Positions 16,063 to 25,103 of a DNA stretch of 53,219 bases are shown here, one piece after another. The position numbers and the translations under genes are program-made. This DNA comes from Deltaproteobacteria bacterium (lineage in GTDB: Bacteria; Myxococcota_A; UBA796; JAFGLY01), in assembly GCA_016927815.1 (NCBI GenBank), contig JAFGLY010000164.1, forward strand, positions 1 to 53,219, in the 5' to 3' direction. Numbering within the stretch: position 1 is the first letter of the stretch; each line of letters starts with the position of its first letter. The notes under the pieces were generated by a model. That model was not told the origin of the DNA and made no database searches. It saw nothing but the letters and a program-made list of their open reading frames with translations.

Positions 16063-17910
16063 GTGTTACGCGGCCGCGTGCTCCCGCTACCGTCGTCCAC
16101 CGCCGCCCGCCACCCCGTCGAGGCGACCGCCCTGGTCCTGGCCGGCGGCGACTCCCGCCGGATGGGCCGCGACAAGGCGCTTCTGCGCCTGGGGGGCCGG
16201 ACCCTCCTCGAGCGCGTGGTCGAGCGGATCCGCCCCCACGTCCGCGAGGTCCTCGTATCGGCGCGGGATCCGTCCCGGTACGCCTTTCTCGGTCTGCCGG
16301 GCATCGCGGACTCGGTGGCCGATGCGGGCCCGCTCGTGGGCATCCGGGACGGCCTCCGGGTCGCGGCCTGGCCCCGGTTGCTGGTCCTGGCCTGCGACGT
16401 CCCCACGCCCGACGTGCCCTTCCTGCTCTCGCTCCTCGACGACCTCGACGACGCCGACGCCGCGGTGCCCCAGGCCCCCCCCCACGTGCTGCAGCCCACG
16501 ACGGCGGCCTATGCCCGCTCGTTCCTGCCCCACGCGGACCGGGTCCTGGACGCCGGCGGGCGCTCCGTGCTCGACGCGCTCGCCACCGCCCGGGTCCGCG
16601 TGCGGCCCCTGCCGGCCTCCGGCGCGTTGTGGAACCTCAACACGCCCGAGGACGTGGCGGCGTTCGTCGCCGGGGGCCTCGCGGGCGACGACGTCCGGCT
16701 TCCCCTGCCCGAGGCCGCGGCGCTCGTGCGCGCTCGCCTGCAGCCTTTGCCCCCCGAGCCGGTGGGCCTGTCCGACGCAGCCGGCCGGGTGCCGGTCACC
16801 GACCTCTGTGCCGACCTCGACGTGCCCCCCCACGACTGCGCCGGGCGCGACGGGTGGGCGGTGCGGAGCGCGGACCTGGTGTGCGCCACCCGGGATCGCC
16901 CCGTGGTCCTGCCCGTCGCCGGCACGATCGCCGCCGGGGAGGTCCCCGCCTCGCTCGCTCCGGGGACCGCGGTCCGGATCCTCACCGGCGCGCTCTTGCC
17001 GCCCGGCGCGGATGCCGTGGTGGCCGGGGAGGAGGCCGTCGGATCCGGAGCGTCCGGTCCGGTGGCATTCGGGGCCCCCGTGGCGCCGGGCCAGCACGTG
17101 GAGACCCGCGGTGGGGAGATCCGGGCGGGCACGGTGGCGTGGCCCGGGGGATGCCCGATCCCAGCCGCGGCCATCGGGCTGCTCGCGGCCTGCGGGCACG
17201 CCCGGATCGAGGTGCGCCGCCGGCCCACGGTGCGGATCCTGGCCGTGGGCGACGAGCTGGTCGCGGCCGGGGACGTCCCCGGACCCGGGCGGATTCGCTC
17301 CTCCAACGCCCTCCTCCTCACCGCCCTCGCCCGGGCGGACGGTGCGCGTGCCGAGGCGCCCCCGCCCGTACCCGACCGCGACGAGGCCTTGGCCGACGCG
17401 ATCCAGGGGGCGCTGGCCGGCTGCGACCTCCTCGTCACCGTGGGGGGCACGGGCGCCGGGGACCGGGATCGGGTGGGGCCGGTGCTCGCGCGCTTGGGCC
17501 GGACGTGGTTCCGAGGCGTGGCCCTCCACCCGGGCGGCGGTGCCGCGTTCTTCGAGGTGGATGGCACGCCCTGCCTCGCCCTCCCTGGGGGTCCCGGCGG
17601 TGCCCTCGCGGCCTGGGTCGCCCTGGGGCGCCCCGCCCTCGACCGCCTGCTCGGCCTGCCCGCCGTGGCGCCGCTCCGGGTGCGCCTGGCCAGCGCGGTG
17701 GAGGCACGCCGGGCGGATCGGGACACCCTCCGGCCGGCCCGTCTCATCCGGGGCCCCGAGGGCGACCTGGCGGCGGATCCGCTGCCCCGCGGAGCGCCGA
17801 TGGCCACGGCGGCCTGGGCCCACGTCCTGATCCACCTGGCGGCCGGCGTGGCACGTTTGGCCGCGGGCGTACCGGCCGACTGCCTCCCCCTCGTGCGTCC
17901 ACCCCCCTGA
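16063..17910 (+). CDS. MobA-MoeA fusion for molybdenum cofactor synthesis
   Basis: A 615-residue two-domain protein. Residues ~20-200 are MobA-like (molybdenum cofactor guanylyltransferase) with LVLAGGDSRRMGRDKALL, then LVLACDVPTPD. Residues ~210-610 are MoeA-like (molybdenum insertion) with the domain-III signature AGRDGWAVRS, RILTGALLPPGADAVV, ILAVGDELV and SNALLLTAL. The MoeA nucleotide loop, normally TTGGVSVGD, reads TVGGTGAGDRD, a variant. A GTG at 16063 behind a GGGCGGGA stretch is taken as start; another GTG at 16078 is possible. The divergent psrA needs bis-MGD cofactor, which explains the location. Confidence 0.85.
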   Translation: MLRGRVLPLPSSTAARHPVEATALVLAGGDSRRMGRDKALLRLGGRTLLERVVERIRPHVREVLVSARDPSRYAFLGLPGIADSVADAGPLVGIRDGLRVAAWPRLLVLACDVPTPDVPFLLSLLDDLDDADAAVPQAPPHVLQPTTAAYARSFLPHADRVLDAGGRSVLDALATARVRVRPLPASGALWNLNTPEDVAAFVAGGLAGDDVRLPLPEAAALVRARLQPLPPEPVGLSDAAGRVPVTDLCADLDVPPHDCAGRDGWAVRSADLVCATRDRPVVLPVAGTIAAGEVPASLAPGTAVRILTGALLPPGADAVVAGEEAVGSGASGPVAFGAPVAPGQHVETRGGEIRAGTVAWPGGCPIPAAAIGLLAACGHARIEVRRRPTVRILAVGDELVAAGDVPGPGRIRSSNALLLTALARADGARAEAPPPVPDRDEALADAIQGALAGCDLLVTVGGTGAGDRDRVGPVLARLGRTWFRGVALHPGGGAAFFEVDGTPCLALPGGPGGALAAWVALGRPALDRLLGLPAVAPLRVRLASAVEARRADRDTLRPARLIRGPEGDLAADPLPRGAPMATAAWAHVLIHLAAGVARLAAGVPADCLPLVRPPP

Positions 17911-17924
17911 CCCGGAGGTCCTCG

Positions 17925-18443
17925 ATGCCCCCAAGGGCTCTGTCCGTTGTCGCCAGGTCCGGCACGGGAAAGACCACCCTCCTCGAGCGTCTCGTGCCCG
18001 AGCTGGGCCGCCGGGGCGTGCGCGTGGCGGTGGTGAAGCACGACGCGCACCGCTTCGACATCGATCACCCCGGCAAGGACTCCCATCGCCTGTTCGCGGC
18101 GGGGGCGGAGGCAATCCTGCTCCTCTCGCCCGAGAAGATCGCCCTGGTGAAGCGGGTGCCCGCCACTCCTGACATCCGGACCGCCATCGCGACCTGGCTG
18201 TCGGACGTGGACCTGGTTCTGACCGAGGGGTTCAAGCGGGGACCGCTGCCCAAGATCGAACTCCACCGCCAGGCCCGGAGCGATACCCTTCTCTGCCGGG
18301 GCGCGGAGCGCGACCCCACCCTGGTGGCCGTAGCGAGCGATCACCCGCTGGAGCTGGACGTGCCGGTCCTGCCCCTCGACGACGTCGCCACCATCGCGGA
18401 CTTCGTCCAGCGGTGGATGGCGTCCGGTGACGGCGATCCGTGA
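17925..18443 (+). CDS. mobB: MobB, molybdopterin-guanine dinucleotide synthesis adapter
   Basis: A 172-residue P-loop protein. SGTGKTTLLERLVPEL is near the N-terminus, followed by VAVVKHDAH and the MobB-typical VDLVLTEGFKRGPLPKIELHR. MobB binds GTP and assists MobA in attaching the guanine nucleotide. It starts 14 bp after the MobA-MoeA gene with GGAGG upstream, so the two form an operon serving the divergent molybdo-enzyme. The stop codon lies inside a long hairpin that may end transcription. Confidence 0.9.
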   Translation: MPPRALSVVARSGTGKTTLLERLVPELGRRGVRVAVVKHDAHRFDIDHPGKDSHRLFAAGAEAILLLSPEKIALVKRVPATPDIRTAIATWLSDVDLVLTEGFKRGPLPKIELHRQARSDTLLCRGAERDPTLVAVASDHPLELDVPVLPLDDVATIADFVQRWMASGDGDP

Positions 18444-18469
18444 GGGTGGTTCGCCTCCCACGCGGGATC
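18435..18469 (+). terminator. Hairpin with TTCG loop overlapping the mobB stop
   Basis: GATCC (18435-18439) pairs with GGATC (18465-18469). The inner GGG and GG pair with CC and CCC around a TTCG tetraloop, giving a long, slightly bulged stem. No T-run follows, so it is either a GC-rich terminator of the kind common in such genomes or an RNA-stabilising hairpin at the end of the mob transcript. Confidence 0.4.
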
Positions 18470-18603
18470 ACACCACGGCCACGACCCGGAACGTGATCCG
18501 GCCAGCACCCTTGGCGGGCTCCGGCGGACCGCCCCCACCCGTGACCCAAAACGCCCGAATACCGTTTAGGAACCTTGGCTGAGAGCGTAATCTCGGGATC
18601 ACC

Positions 18604-18632
18604 TTGACATCCACCGGAGGTACGGCTAAACC
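18604..18632 (+). promoter_or_regulatory. Sigma-70-type promoter of the glucan locus, likely leaderless
   Basis: A perfect -35 TTGACA (18604-18609) and a -10-like TAAACC (18627-18632) are spaced by exactly 17 bp. The expected start site, about 7 bp past the -10, falls on or next to the ATG of the ROK gene at 18640, which suggests a leaderless mRNA. The only GGAGG (18616-18620) lies between the promoter boxes and would not be transcribed. Confidence 0.55.
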
Positions 18633-18639
18633 TCGATCC

Positions 18640-19946
18640 ATGTTAATTCGTTCGACGAAGAAACTAATCGGATGCCGCCCACAGCGGTTGGATGCCACGC
18701 AGGTCCACGCCCACAACACCTCGGTGATCCTCCACCTCGCCTGGGAAGCCGGCGAGATCTCCAGGGCGAACCTGGCTCGGGAGTCGGGACTCGCACCGTC
18801 CACGATCTCGGCCATCGTCGCCGAACTGCTCGACATGGAGCTGCTGTCCGAGTCGCACATCGCCCGGTCCAATGGCGGGCGGCCGCCCATCGTGCTCCGT
18901 TTCGACGACGACCGGTTCCAGATCCTCGGGGTGGACCTCGGCGCCACCCACGTGTCGGTGGCTCTGACCAACCTCCGCGGGTGCACTCTGGCCTGGCGCA
19001 GCCGCGACCATGCGGTGCGGGCCGACCCCCACGGGACGCTCGCCCTGGTAGTGGATCTGGTGCGCGAGGTGCTTGCCGAGGTTGGGGCGGACCTCGGGCG
19101 GGTGGTCGGCCTGGGTCTGGGGGTTCCCTCCCCGGTCGAGATCGACGATCCGGACCACCTCTCCGAACTCATCCTCCCGGCCTGGAACGGAGTGCGACCC
19201 GGTGAGTGGCTGGCTTCGCGCCTGGACCTGCCGGTGTTCCTGGAGAACGACGCCAACCTCTGCGCCCTGGCCGAAGCCTGGCACGGCGCGGGGCGGGGCC
19301 TCGACACCCTGGCCTACATCAAGGTGGGCACCGGCGTCGGCGCCGGTCTCGTGGTGGGCGGCGAGGTGTTCCGCGGCGCCCACGGATTCGCCGGCGAGAT
19401 CGGCCACACCGCCATCGACTCTTCCGGACCCCCCTGCGCCTGCGGGCTGCGGGGCTGCCTCCAGGCCATGGTGGGATCGCAGGCCATCGTCGAGCGCATC
19501 CAGCAGAGTCTGGACACCGCGCCCTCCAGCCTCCTGAACGGGCTCGAGCCCCTCACGCTCGTCGCGCTCTCCCGGGCGGCGCACGCCGGGGACCCCCTCG
19601 CGGTGGAGGCGGTGGCCGAGGCCGGACGTTACCTCGGCATCGCGGTGGCCAACCTCTTCAACCTCGTCAACCCCTCCCGGGTGCTCCTGGGCGGGGGACT
19701 CACCGCGGCCGGGGACCTGCTCCTCGAACCGCTCCGCGCTGCCCTACGCGAGCGAGCGCTCTGGGCGTCCATCGCCCAGGCCGACGTGCGCCTGGGCGAG
19801 CTGGGGGACCGTGCCGCGGCCCTCGGCGCAGCAACCCTCGTCCTCCGGGCGGCCATGGCCGACCCGGTCATGTTCACCACCCGGCTTCGCGCCCACGGCG
19901 CGAGGCCCCATTCCCAACCGCGCCTCGCGCAAACACAGGAGACACC

Positions 19947-19950
<4 letters not shown>
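18640..19950 (+). CDS. ROK-family transcriptional regulator
   Basis: A 436-residue protein with an N-terminal winged helix-turn-helix (ISRANLARESGLAPSTISAIVAELL, about residues 40-64) and a C-terminal ROK/sugar-kinase fold. ROK features include VDLGATHVSVALTN, LGLGVPSPVE, LENDANLCALAEA, GTGVGAGLVVGGEVF, GFAGEIGHT, and the zinc site CACGLRGC, followed by Q where many members have E. Regulators of this NagC/XylR type bind a sugar or sugar phosphate and release their operator. It heads the glucan operon and overlaps the next gene (ATGA), so it probably controls the locus and its own expression. The ATG at 18640 is preferred because a TTG at 18604 is the first T of the -35 box. Confidence 0.88.
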
Positions 19951-20639
<689 letters not shown>

Positions 20640-20795
20640 TCCCCGAGCAGGCCCTCGTCCCGACCTGATCCGCGCCGTGGTGCAGGCCGCGTTGGAGTAC
20701 TGGCGGTGAAGGACGACCCGGACAGGGAGTGCTGGGACGGCAACGGCGCGGTGGACTGCGACGACCCGACGTTCTTCGAGGTGACGGAGCGGTAG
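20640..20795 (+). pseudogene. Short coding remnants between lipoprotein and hydrolase genes
   Basis: The 193-bp gap is not a normal intergenic spacer. One frame encodes DLIRAVVQAALEYWR then stops at 20709. A shifted frame starting with GTG at 20706 encodes VKDDPDRECWDGNGAVDCDD then PTFFEVTER and stops at 20795. Both have coding-like composition and join end to end through a frame shift. They look like the C-terminal remnant of a lost gene. I cannot name the family. Confidence 0.3.
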
Positions 20796-20832
20796 CCCGC
20801 TCCGACCCACCACCCACATCCTGGGAGACACC

Positions 20833-23800
20833 ATGAACAAGATCGCCCTGGCATGGGTGGGGTGCGCGCTGGCGCTGCCGGCGTGGGCCGCGCCCAACCA
20901 CGTGACCGTGCGCGGGGACGACGCCGGCTTCCAACTCCTCCTCGACGGCGAGCCCTACTTCGTGAAGGGCATGAACTGGAGCTACCAGCCCATCGGCGAG
21001 AACTACCGCTACGTCTTCTGGGAGCAGCCCGACGCGTTCATCGAGGCGGCCCTGCGCCGGGAGATGACCCTGCTCACGGACGGAGGGGCCAACTCCATCC
21101 GCCAGTACCCCGACATCCCGCCGCGGTGGGTGGAGTGGATCTACGACAACTACGGCGTCAGCACCATGATCAACCCGCTGGTGGGGCGCTACGGAGCCGA
21201 GATCGGCGGCCGGTTGGTGGCCGAGACCGACTACTCCGACCCCGCCACGCGGACCGCCCTCAAGGCGCAGACCCTCGAGGCGGTGGAGCGGTACAAGGAC
21301 ACCCGCGGCGTGCTGTTCTGGCTTCTCGGAAACGAGAACAACTACGGGCTGACCTGGTCGGGCTTCGAAATTCAGAACCTCCCCGAGGGCGAGCGCGACG
21401 CGGCCAAGGCGCGCTACCTGTACAGCCTCATGGGCGAGATCGTGGACGCCATCCACGAGGTGGACCCGCACCACCCGGTGGCCATCGCCAACGGCGAGGT
21501 CCAGTACGTCGGTCTCATCAAGGAGGAGTGCCCCCACCTCGACATCATGGGCGCCAACGTCTACCGGGGCATGACCGCCCGCGACCTGTACCAGGTGGTC
21601 GAGGACACCCTGAACCTGCCCTTCGTCTACACGGAGTTCGGCGCCGATGCCTACGATGCCAAGGCAGGGACCGAGGACCACGTCACCCAGGCCCGTTACA
21701 TCGTCAGCCAGTGGGAGGACGTCTACGAGAACGCCTATGGCCGGGGCGTGGGCAACGCCATCGGCGGCTATGTCTTCCAGTGGGCCGATGGGTGGTGGAA
21801 GTACAAGCAGGAGGAGAACCTCGACATCCACGACACCAACGCCTCGTGGGCCACCGGGGCCTTCGCCGAGGACTACGTCGAAGGCCGGTTCAACATGAAC
21901 GAGGAGTGGTTCGGCATCAACGCCGTGGGTCGCCCCGATGTGGACGGCCACTTCGATCTGTTCCCCCGGGCCGCCTACTACGCCCTGGCCGAGGCCTGGA
22001 AGCTCGATCCCTACGATCCCAAGACCACCCCCGAGGTCGTCGACGCCCACTTCGGCGCGATCCACCCTGGGCACTACGATCAGGCCTACCGCACCGCCCT
22101 GGCCGTCGGACAGGTGGACCAACTCTCCAGGGCCTTCGTCTCCAACGTGCGCGTGGAGATGTCCACATTTGCCACCACCTCGGACCGGGCCCGCGGCATG
22201 GGCAAGGAGCGCTTCTCCTTCGACCACCTCGAGTCCTTCTACGTGAAGACCGAGGCCCACCCGTCGGACGCCTTCCGGGCCGAGCTCTCCATCAACGCCC
22301 TGGGCCACGTGCCCACCAACCGCATCGATGCCATCTTCTACGAGAGCCGAGGCCGCGACCTGGTGGGTGTCGACCCCGACGGCGCAGACGTGGACCTCTC
22401 CGACCTGGAGCGGATCAAGATCTACCGCGCCGCCTTCACCTGGGAGCACGACCAGTTCACCCTCGAGGGCTTCTTCCGCAAGCCCCACTTCCACTGGGGC
22501 TACGAGGGCGACTTCTTCGGCCTGTACCGCGAGGCCAACTACGGTCCCAACGTGGACATATACAACGGCGACGTGCCCATCGGCGTGGAGCTCACCGGCA
22601 AGCGGAGCCTCGAGGGACTGCGGGTCGCCTACGGTCCCGAGGTGTACTGGGGGGCCAACCCCGCGGTCTTCGCCATGTACGGCCGCCAGGTCAAGGGCAT
22701 GCACCTCGCCCTCATCCACCAGGAGGACCTGGCCCCCAAGGGGACGGTCGAGACCACCTTCGCCGTGCCCGAGCAGGTCACTCGCAAGACCGCCCTCTCC
22801 GCCGAGTTCAAGCTCGGCCCCGCCAACGTGGAGCTCGGCGGGATCATGGCCGGCACCGACCGGGTGGGCGAGAGCTTCACCCGGGTGGTCGAGGCCACGG
22901 GCGACGATGGCTACGAGGGCAGCGGCGACCACGTGCTCAGCGACGAGATCGCCTTCGCCGACACCCTGGGCACCCGCGCCCGGGTGGACCTGCCCCTGGG
23001 GCCGGTGCGCTTCCTGGCCGACGGCGCCTACAAGGGCCTGGTGGCCGACGGCGGCGTGGACGGCACCCAGCACTTCACCGGCTGGACCCTGCGCCAGTCC
23101 CAGCGCGGCAACCAGGTGGGCGGCAGCGCGGGCCTGGGCATCAACCTGGGCACCCTGCAGGTGGCCCCCAACTTCCTGTGGCAGAAGCCCCTGGTGGGGC
23201 CGCTCCCCAACGTCGACGACCGCTGGGACGGCGACACGGGCTGGTACTACCCCGGGGTCACGCCCCGCAACGTCCTCGACGACCCCTTCGCCGTGCTCGA
23301 GAACCGCGAGACCACGGGCTTCGAGTTCCTCCTCGCCTACGACCCCACCCCGGGCACCTGGATGTGGGCCTGGGACAACGAGATGCGCGAGGACGCGTCC
23401 TTTGCCGCGAGCCTCGACCTCACCTACCGCATCCAGCCCACCTCGCGGGACTCCAACTTCGGCTTCCTCGAGGACGGCACGCTGTTCTCCTTCGACGCGG
23501 CACCTCCCGCCCAGGACGTGTGGGATGCCAGGGCCAAGGCCATCCTCAACCCGCGGGGTGACCTCAGGCTCATCCTCGGCGCCTACGCGGGCACGGCCCA
23601 GGCCAAGGGATCGGACGAGCGACTGATCACCCGGGGCGGTGGCGACGTGAAGGTCCGCTACAAGTCCATGGCCTGGGACAACTGGGTCAAGCTCCACGAC
23701 TGGGGCCCCTACGACTACCACCAGGACTACAACAACACCTACCCGCTCCAGGTCATCAGCGACCTGTCGGGGGGCCTGACCGCACCGCGCCTGGGCACCC

Positions 23801-23937
23801 GGTCCACGCGCCTGGGCCTGGCCGCCAAGTACCGGATTCTCGACGAGTTCTCCGAGGACTTCGCGACCCGGCCCGGCGACCCCGACGCTCTCGGCTACGA
23901 GTTCGAGATCGGCACCTACGTCTTCGTGAGCCTGTGA
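20833..23937 (+). CDS. Secreted TIM-barrel glycoside hydrolase fused to a large beta-rich domain
   Basis: A 1034-residue exported protein (signal peptide MNKIALAWVGCALALPAWAA). Residues ~20-395 form a GH2/GH5-like TIM barrel: FVKGMNWSYQPIGENY, an acid/base candidate Glu168 in LLGNENNYG, and a nucleophile candidate Glu268 in VYTEFGADAYD. The remaining ~600 residues alternate polar and hydrophobic positions, with many aromatic and Gly/Asp turns (DFFGLYREANYGPNVDIYN; VGGSAGLGINLGTLQVAP). They end in YEFEIGTYVFVSL, which looks like an outer-membrane beta-barrel or porin-like domain. The protein could cleave glucan at the surface and pass products inward; this is inference. The catalytic specificity cannot be read, but the neighbours favour beta-1,3-glucan. 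Confidence 0.75.
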   Translation: MNKIALAWVGCALALPAWAAPNHVTVRGDDAGFQLLLDGEPYFVKGMNWSYQPIGENYRYVFWEQPDAFIEAALRREMTLLTDGGANSIRQYPDIPPRWVEWIYDNYGVSTMINPLVGRYGAEIGGRLVAETDYSDPATRTALKAQTLEAVERYKDTRGVLFWLLGNENNYGLTWSGFEIQNLPEGERDAAKARYLYSLMGEIVDAIHEVDPHHPVAIANGEVQYVGLIKEECPHLDIMGANVYRGMTARDLYQVVEDTLNLPFVYTEFGADAYDAKAGTEDHVTQARYIVSQWEDVYENAYGRGVGNAIGGYVFQWADGWWKYKQEENLDIHDTNASWATGAFAEDYVEGRFNMNEEWFGINAVGRPDVDGHFDLFPRAAYYALAEAWKLDPYDPKTTPEVVDAHFGAIHPGHYDQAYRTALAVGQVDQLSRAFVSNVRVEMSTFATTSDRARGMGKERFSFDHLESFYVKTEAHPSDAFRAELSINALGHVPTNRIDAIFYESRGRDLVGVDPDGADVDLSDLERIKIYRAAFTWEHDQFTLEGFFRKPHFHWGYEGDFFGLYREANYGPNVDIYNGDVPIGVELTGKRSLEGLRVAYGPEVYWGANPAVFAMYGRQVKGMHLALIHQEDLAPKGTVETTFAVPEQVTRKTALSAEFKLGPANVELGGIMAGTDRVGESFTRVVEATGDDGYEGSGDHVLSDEIAFADTLGTRARVDLPLGPVRFLADGAYKGLVADGGVDGTQHFTGWTLRQSQRGNQVGGSAGLGINLGTLQVAPNFLWQKPLVGPLPNVDDRWDGDTGWYYPGVTPRNVLDDPFAVLENRETTGFEFLLAYDPTPGTWMWAWDNEMREDASFAASLDLTYRIQPTSRDSNFGFLEDGTLFSFDAAPPAQDVWDARAKAILNPRGDLRLILGAYAGTAQAKGSDERLITRGGGDVKVRYKSMAWDNWVKLHDWGPYDYHQDYNNTYPLQVISDLSGGLTAPRLGTRSTRLGLAAKYRILDEFSEDFATRPGDPDALGYEFEIGTYVFVSL

Positions 23938-23945
23938 GGTCTGCC

Positions 23946-24485
23946 ATGAGAAACGCGCTCTTCCTCCTCCTCCTCGTCGGCTGTGCCGAGCCCGCGGCCT
24001 ACCAGTACGGGCTCGACCTCACCGAGCTGGAGTTCGTGCCCTACAGCCCGGACGAGGGGGTGTACCCCGACGAGTCCGTGCTCGTGGACCCCAACAACCC
24101 CTTCGCCGGCGGCATCGGCGACCAGGCCAAGTGGGACGTGTTCGCCTCGGGCCCGGTGCACGGCTTCTACGCCATGGCGCAGTCCCTGGTGCAGATCCCC
24201 ACCGGAGAGCACCAGTTCTACACGGCCTACGCGGCCCACGGCATCTACGCCTACGAGCTCGCCGAGCCCGAGGACCTGTACATGGTCTACGACATCGCCG
24301 TGCGCGGCTACCGCACCGTGCTCGAGGAGTTCATCGACGACGTCACCTATGACCCGAGCGGCACCTATGCCTGGTACGTCGCCCCCCTGGCCTACCTGGG
24401 GCTGGAGGAGCTCGGCGGCGACACCTCGGGCTACGCCCTCATCACCGCAGACGACGGCACCCTCACGGTCGTCGAAGTCCCCTAG
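23946..24485 (+). CDS. Small lipoprotein, function unknown
   Basis: A 179-residue protein with a very short lipoprotein signal (MRNALFLLLLVGC, Cys13). The mature part is acidic and rich in Tyr, Gly and Ala. It has repeated helical-looking stretches (VHGFYAMAQSLVQIPTGEHQ, AYAAHGIYAYELAEPEDLYM). No family is recognised. It starts 9 bp after the TIM-barrel/beta-domain gene and 10 bp before another lipoprotein, so it is part of the glucan operon. It is a candidate partner of the preceding outer-membrane-type protein. Confidence 0.8.
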   Translation: MRNALFLLLLVGCAEPAAYQYGLDLTELEFVPYSPDEGVYPDESVLVDPNNPFAGGIGDQAKWDVFASGPVHGFYAMAQSLVQIPTGEHQFYTAYAAHGIYAYELAEPEDLYMVYDIAVRGYRTVLEEFIDDVTYDPSGTYAWYVAPLAYLGLEELGGDTSGYALITADDGTLTVVEVP

Positions 24486-24494
24486 GAGGCCCCC

Positions 24495-25100
24495 ATGCTC
24501 TGGCTCTTCGTGGCACTGCTCGCCTGCCGGCCCGACCCCGGCGACCCCGAGTACCCCGAACCCGGCCCGTGGGGAGACACCGGCGGGGACTTCCTGCCCG
24601 GCCCCGACCCCTACGAGGACGGCGACGCCCGCCTCTCCCTCGGCTTCTTCTACGAGGGCGGCTACTCCGACTTCGATCCTCCCGAACACCTCTACATCTA
24701 CGAGAACAGCTTCACCACGGACGTCTCCGGCGACCGGGTGGAGGGGCTGACCTCGGACGTGTGGATCCACGGCGGTGGCGCCTGGTGGGGTGGAGGCATC
24801 CACTACGACGCGGCGCGCGACTTCTCGGCCTGGACCACCCTGTACATCAGCCTCATGGCCCCGGCAGAGGGCGGCTTCCCCACCGTGGACGTGGCCATGG
24901 AGGGCGGCTCCCAGGCGCGCCTGGACGCCGGGACCTACGGCTTCGCCCAGGACGGGGAGTGGCACCACCTGGCCATCCCCCTGGCGGCCTTCGCCTCGGC
25001 CGGGGCCGACCTGTCCGGGGTGACGGTGCCGCTGATCCTCGTGGACGAGGGGGGCAACGCCGGCGACCGGCTGTTCATCGACAACCTCTACCTGGAGTAA
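24495..25100 (+). CDS. Lipoprotein with carbohydrate-binding-like beta sandwich
   Basis: A 201-residue lipoprotein (MLWLFVALLAC, Cys11) with a Pro/Asp-rich linker. The ~155-residue domain begins LSLGFFYEGGYSDFDP and ends GDRLFIDNLYLE. The FIDNLYLE ending and the WHHLAIPLAAFAS stretch are typical of galactose-binding-like or CBM-type beta sandwiches attached to glucanases. No catalytic residues are evident. AGGAGG lies just upstream of the ATG. The following GH16 gene starts 3 bp after its stop. I infer surface glucan binding. Confidence 0.78.
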   Translation: MLWLFVALLACRPDPGDPEYPEPGPWGDTGGDFLPGPDPYEDGDARLSLGFFYEGGYSDFDPPEHLYIYENSFTTDVSGDRVEGLTSDVWIHGGGAWWGGGIHYDAARDFSAWTTLYISLMAPAEGGFPTVDVAMEGGSQARLDAGTYGFAQDGEWHHLAIPLAAFASAGADLSGVTVPLILVDEGGNAGDRLFIDNLYLE

Positions 25101-25103
25101 GCC

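Noticed and set aside
13945-17910. Continuous 1321-codon plus-strand frame
   Set aside because: Up to about 16060 it is antisense to the molybdo-enzyme; real MobA-MoeA coding begins near 16063.
20833-23937. SusC-like TonB receptor
   Set aside because: No plug domain or TonB box; the N-terminal part is a TIM-barrel hydrolase.
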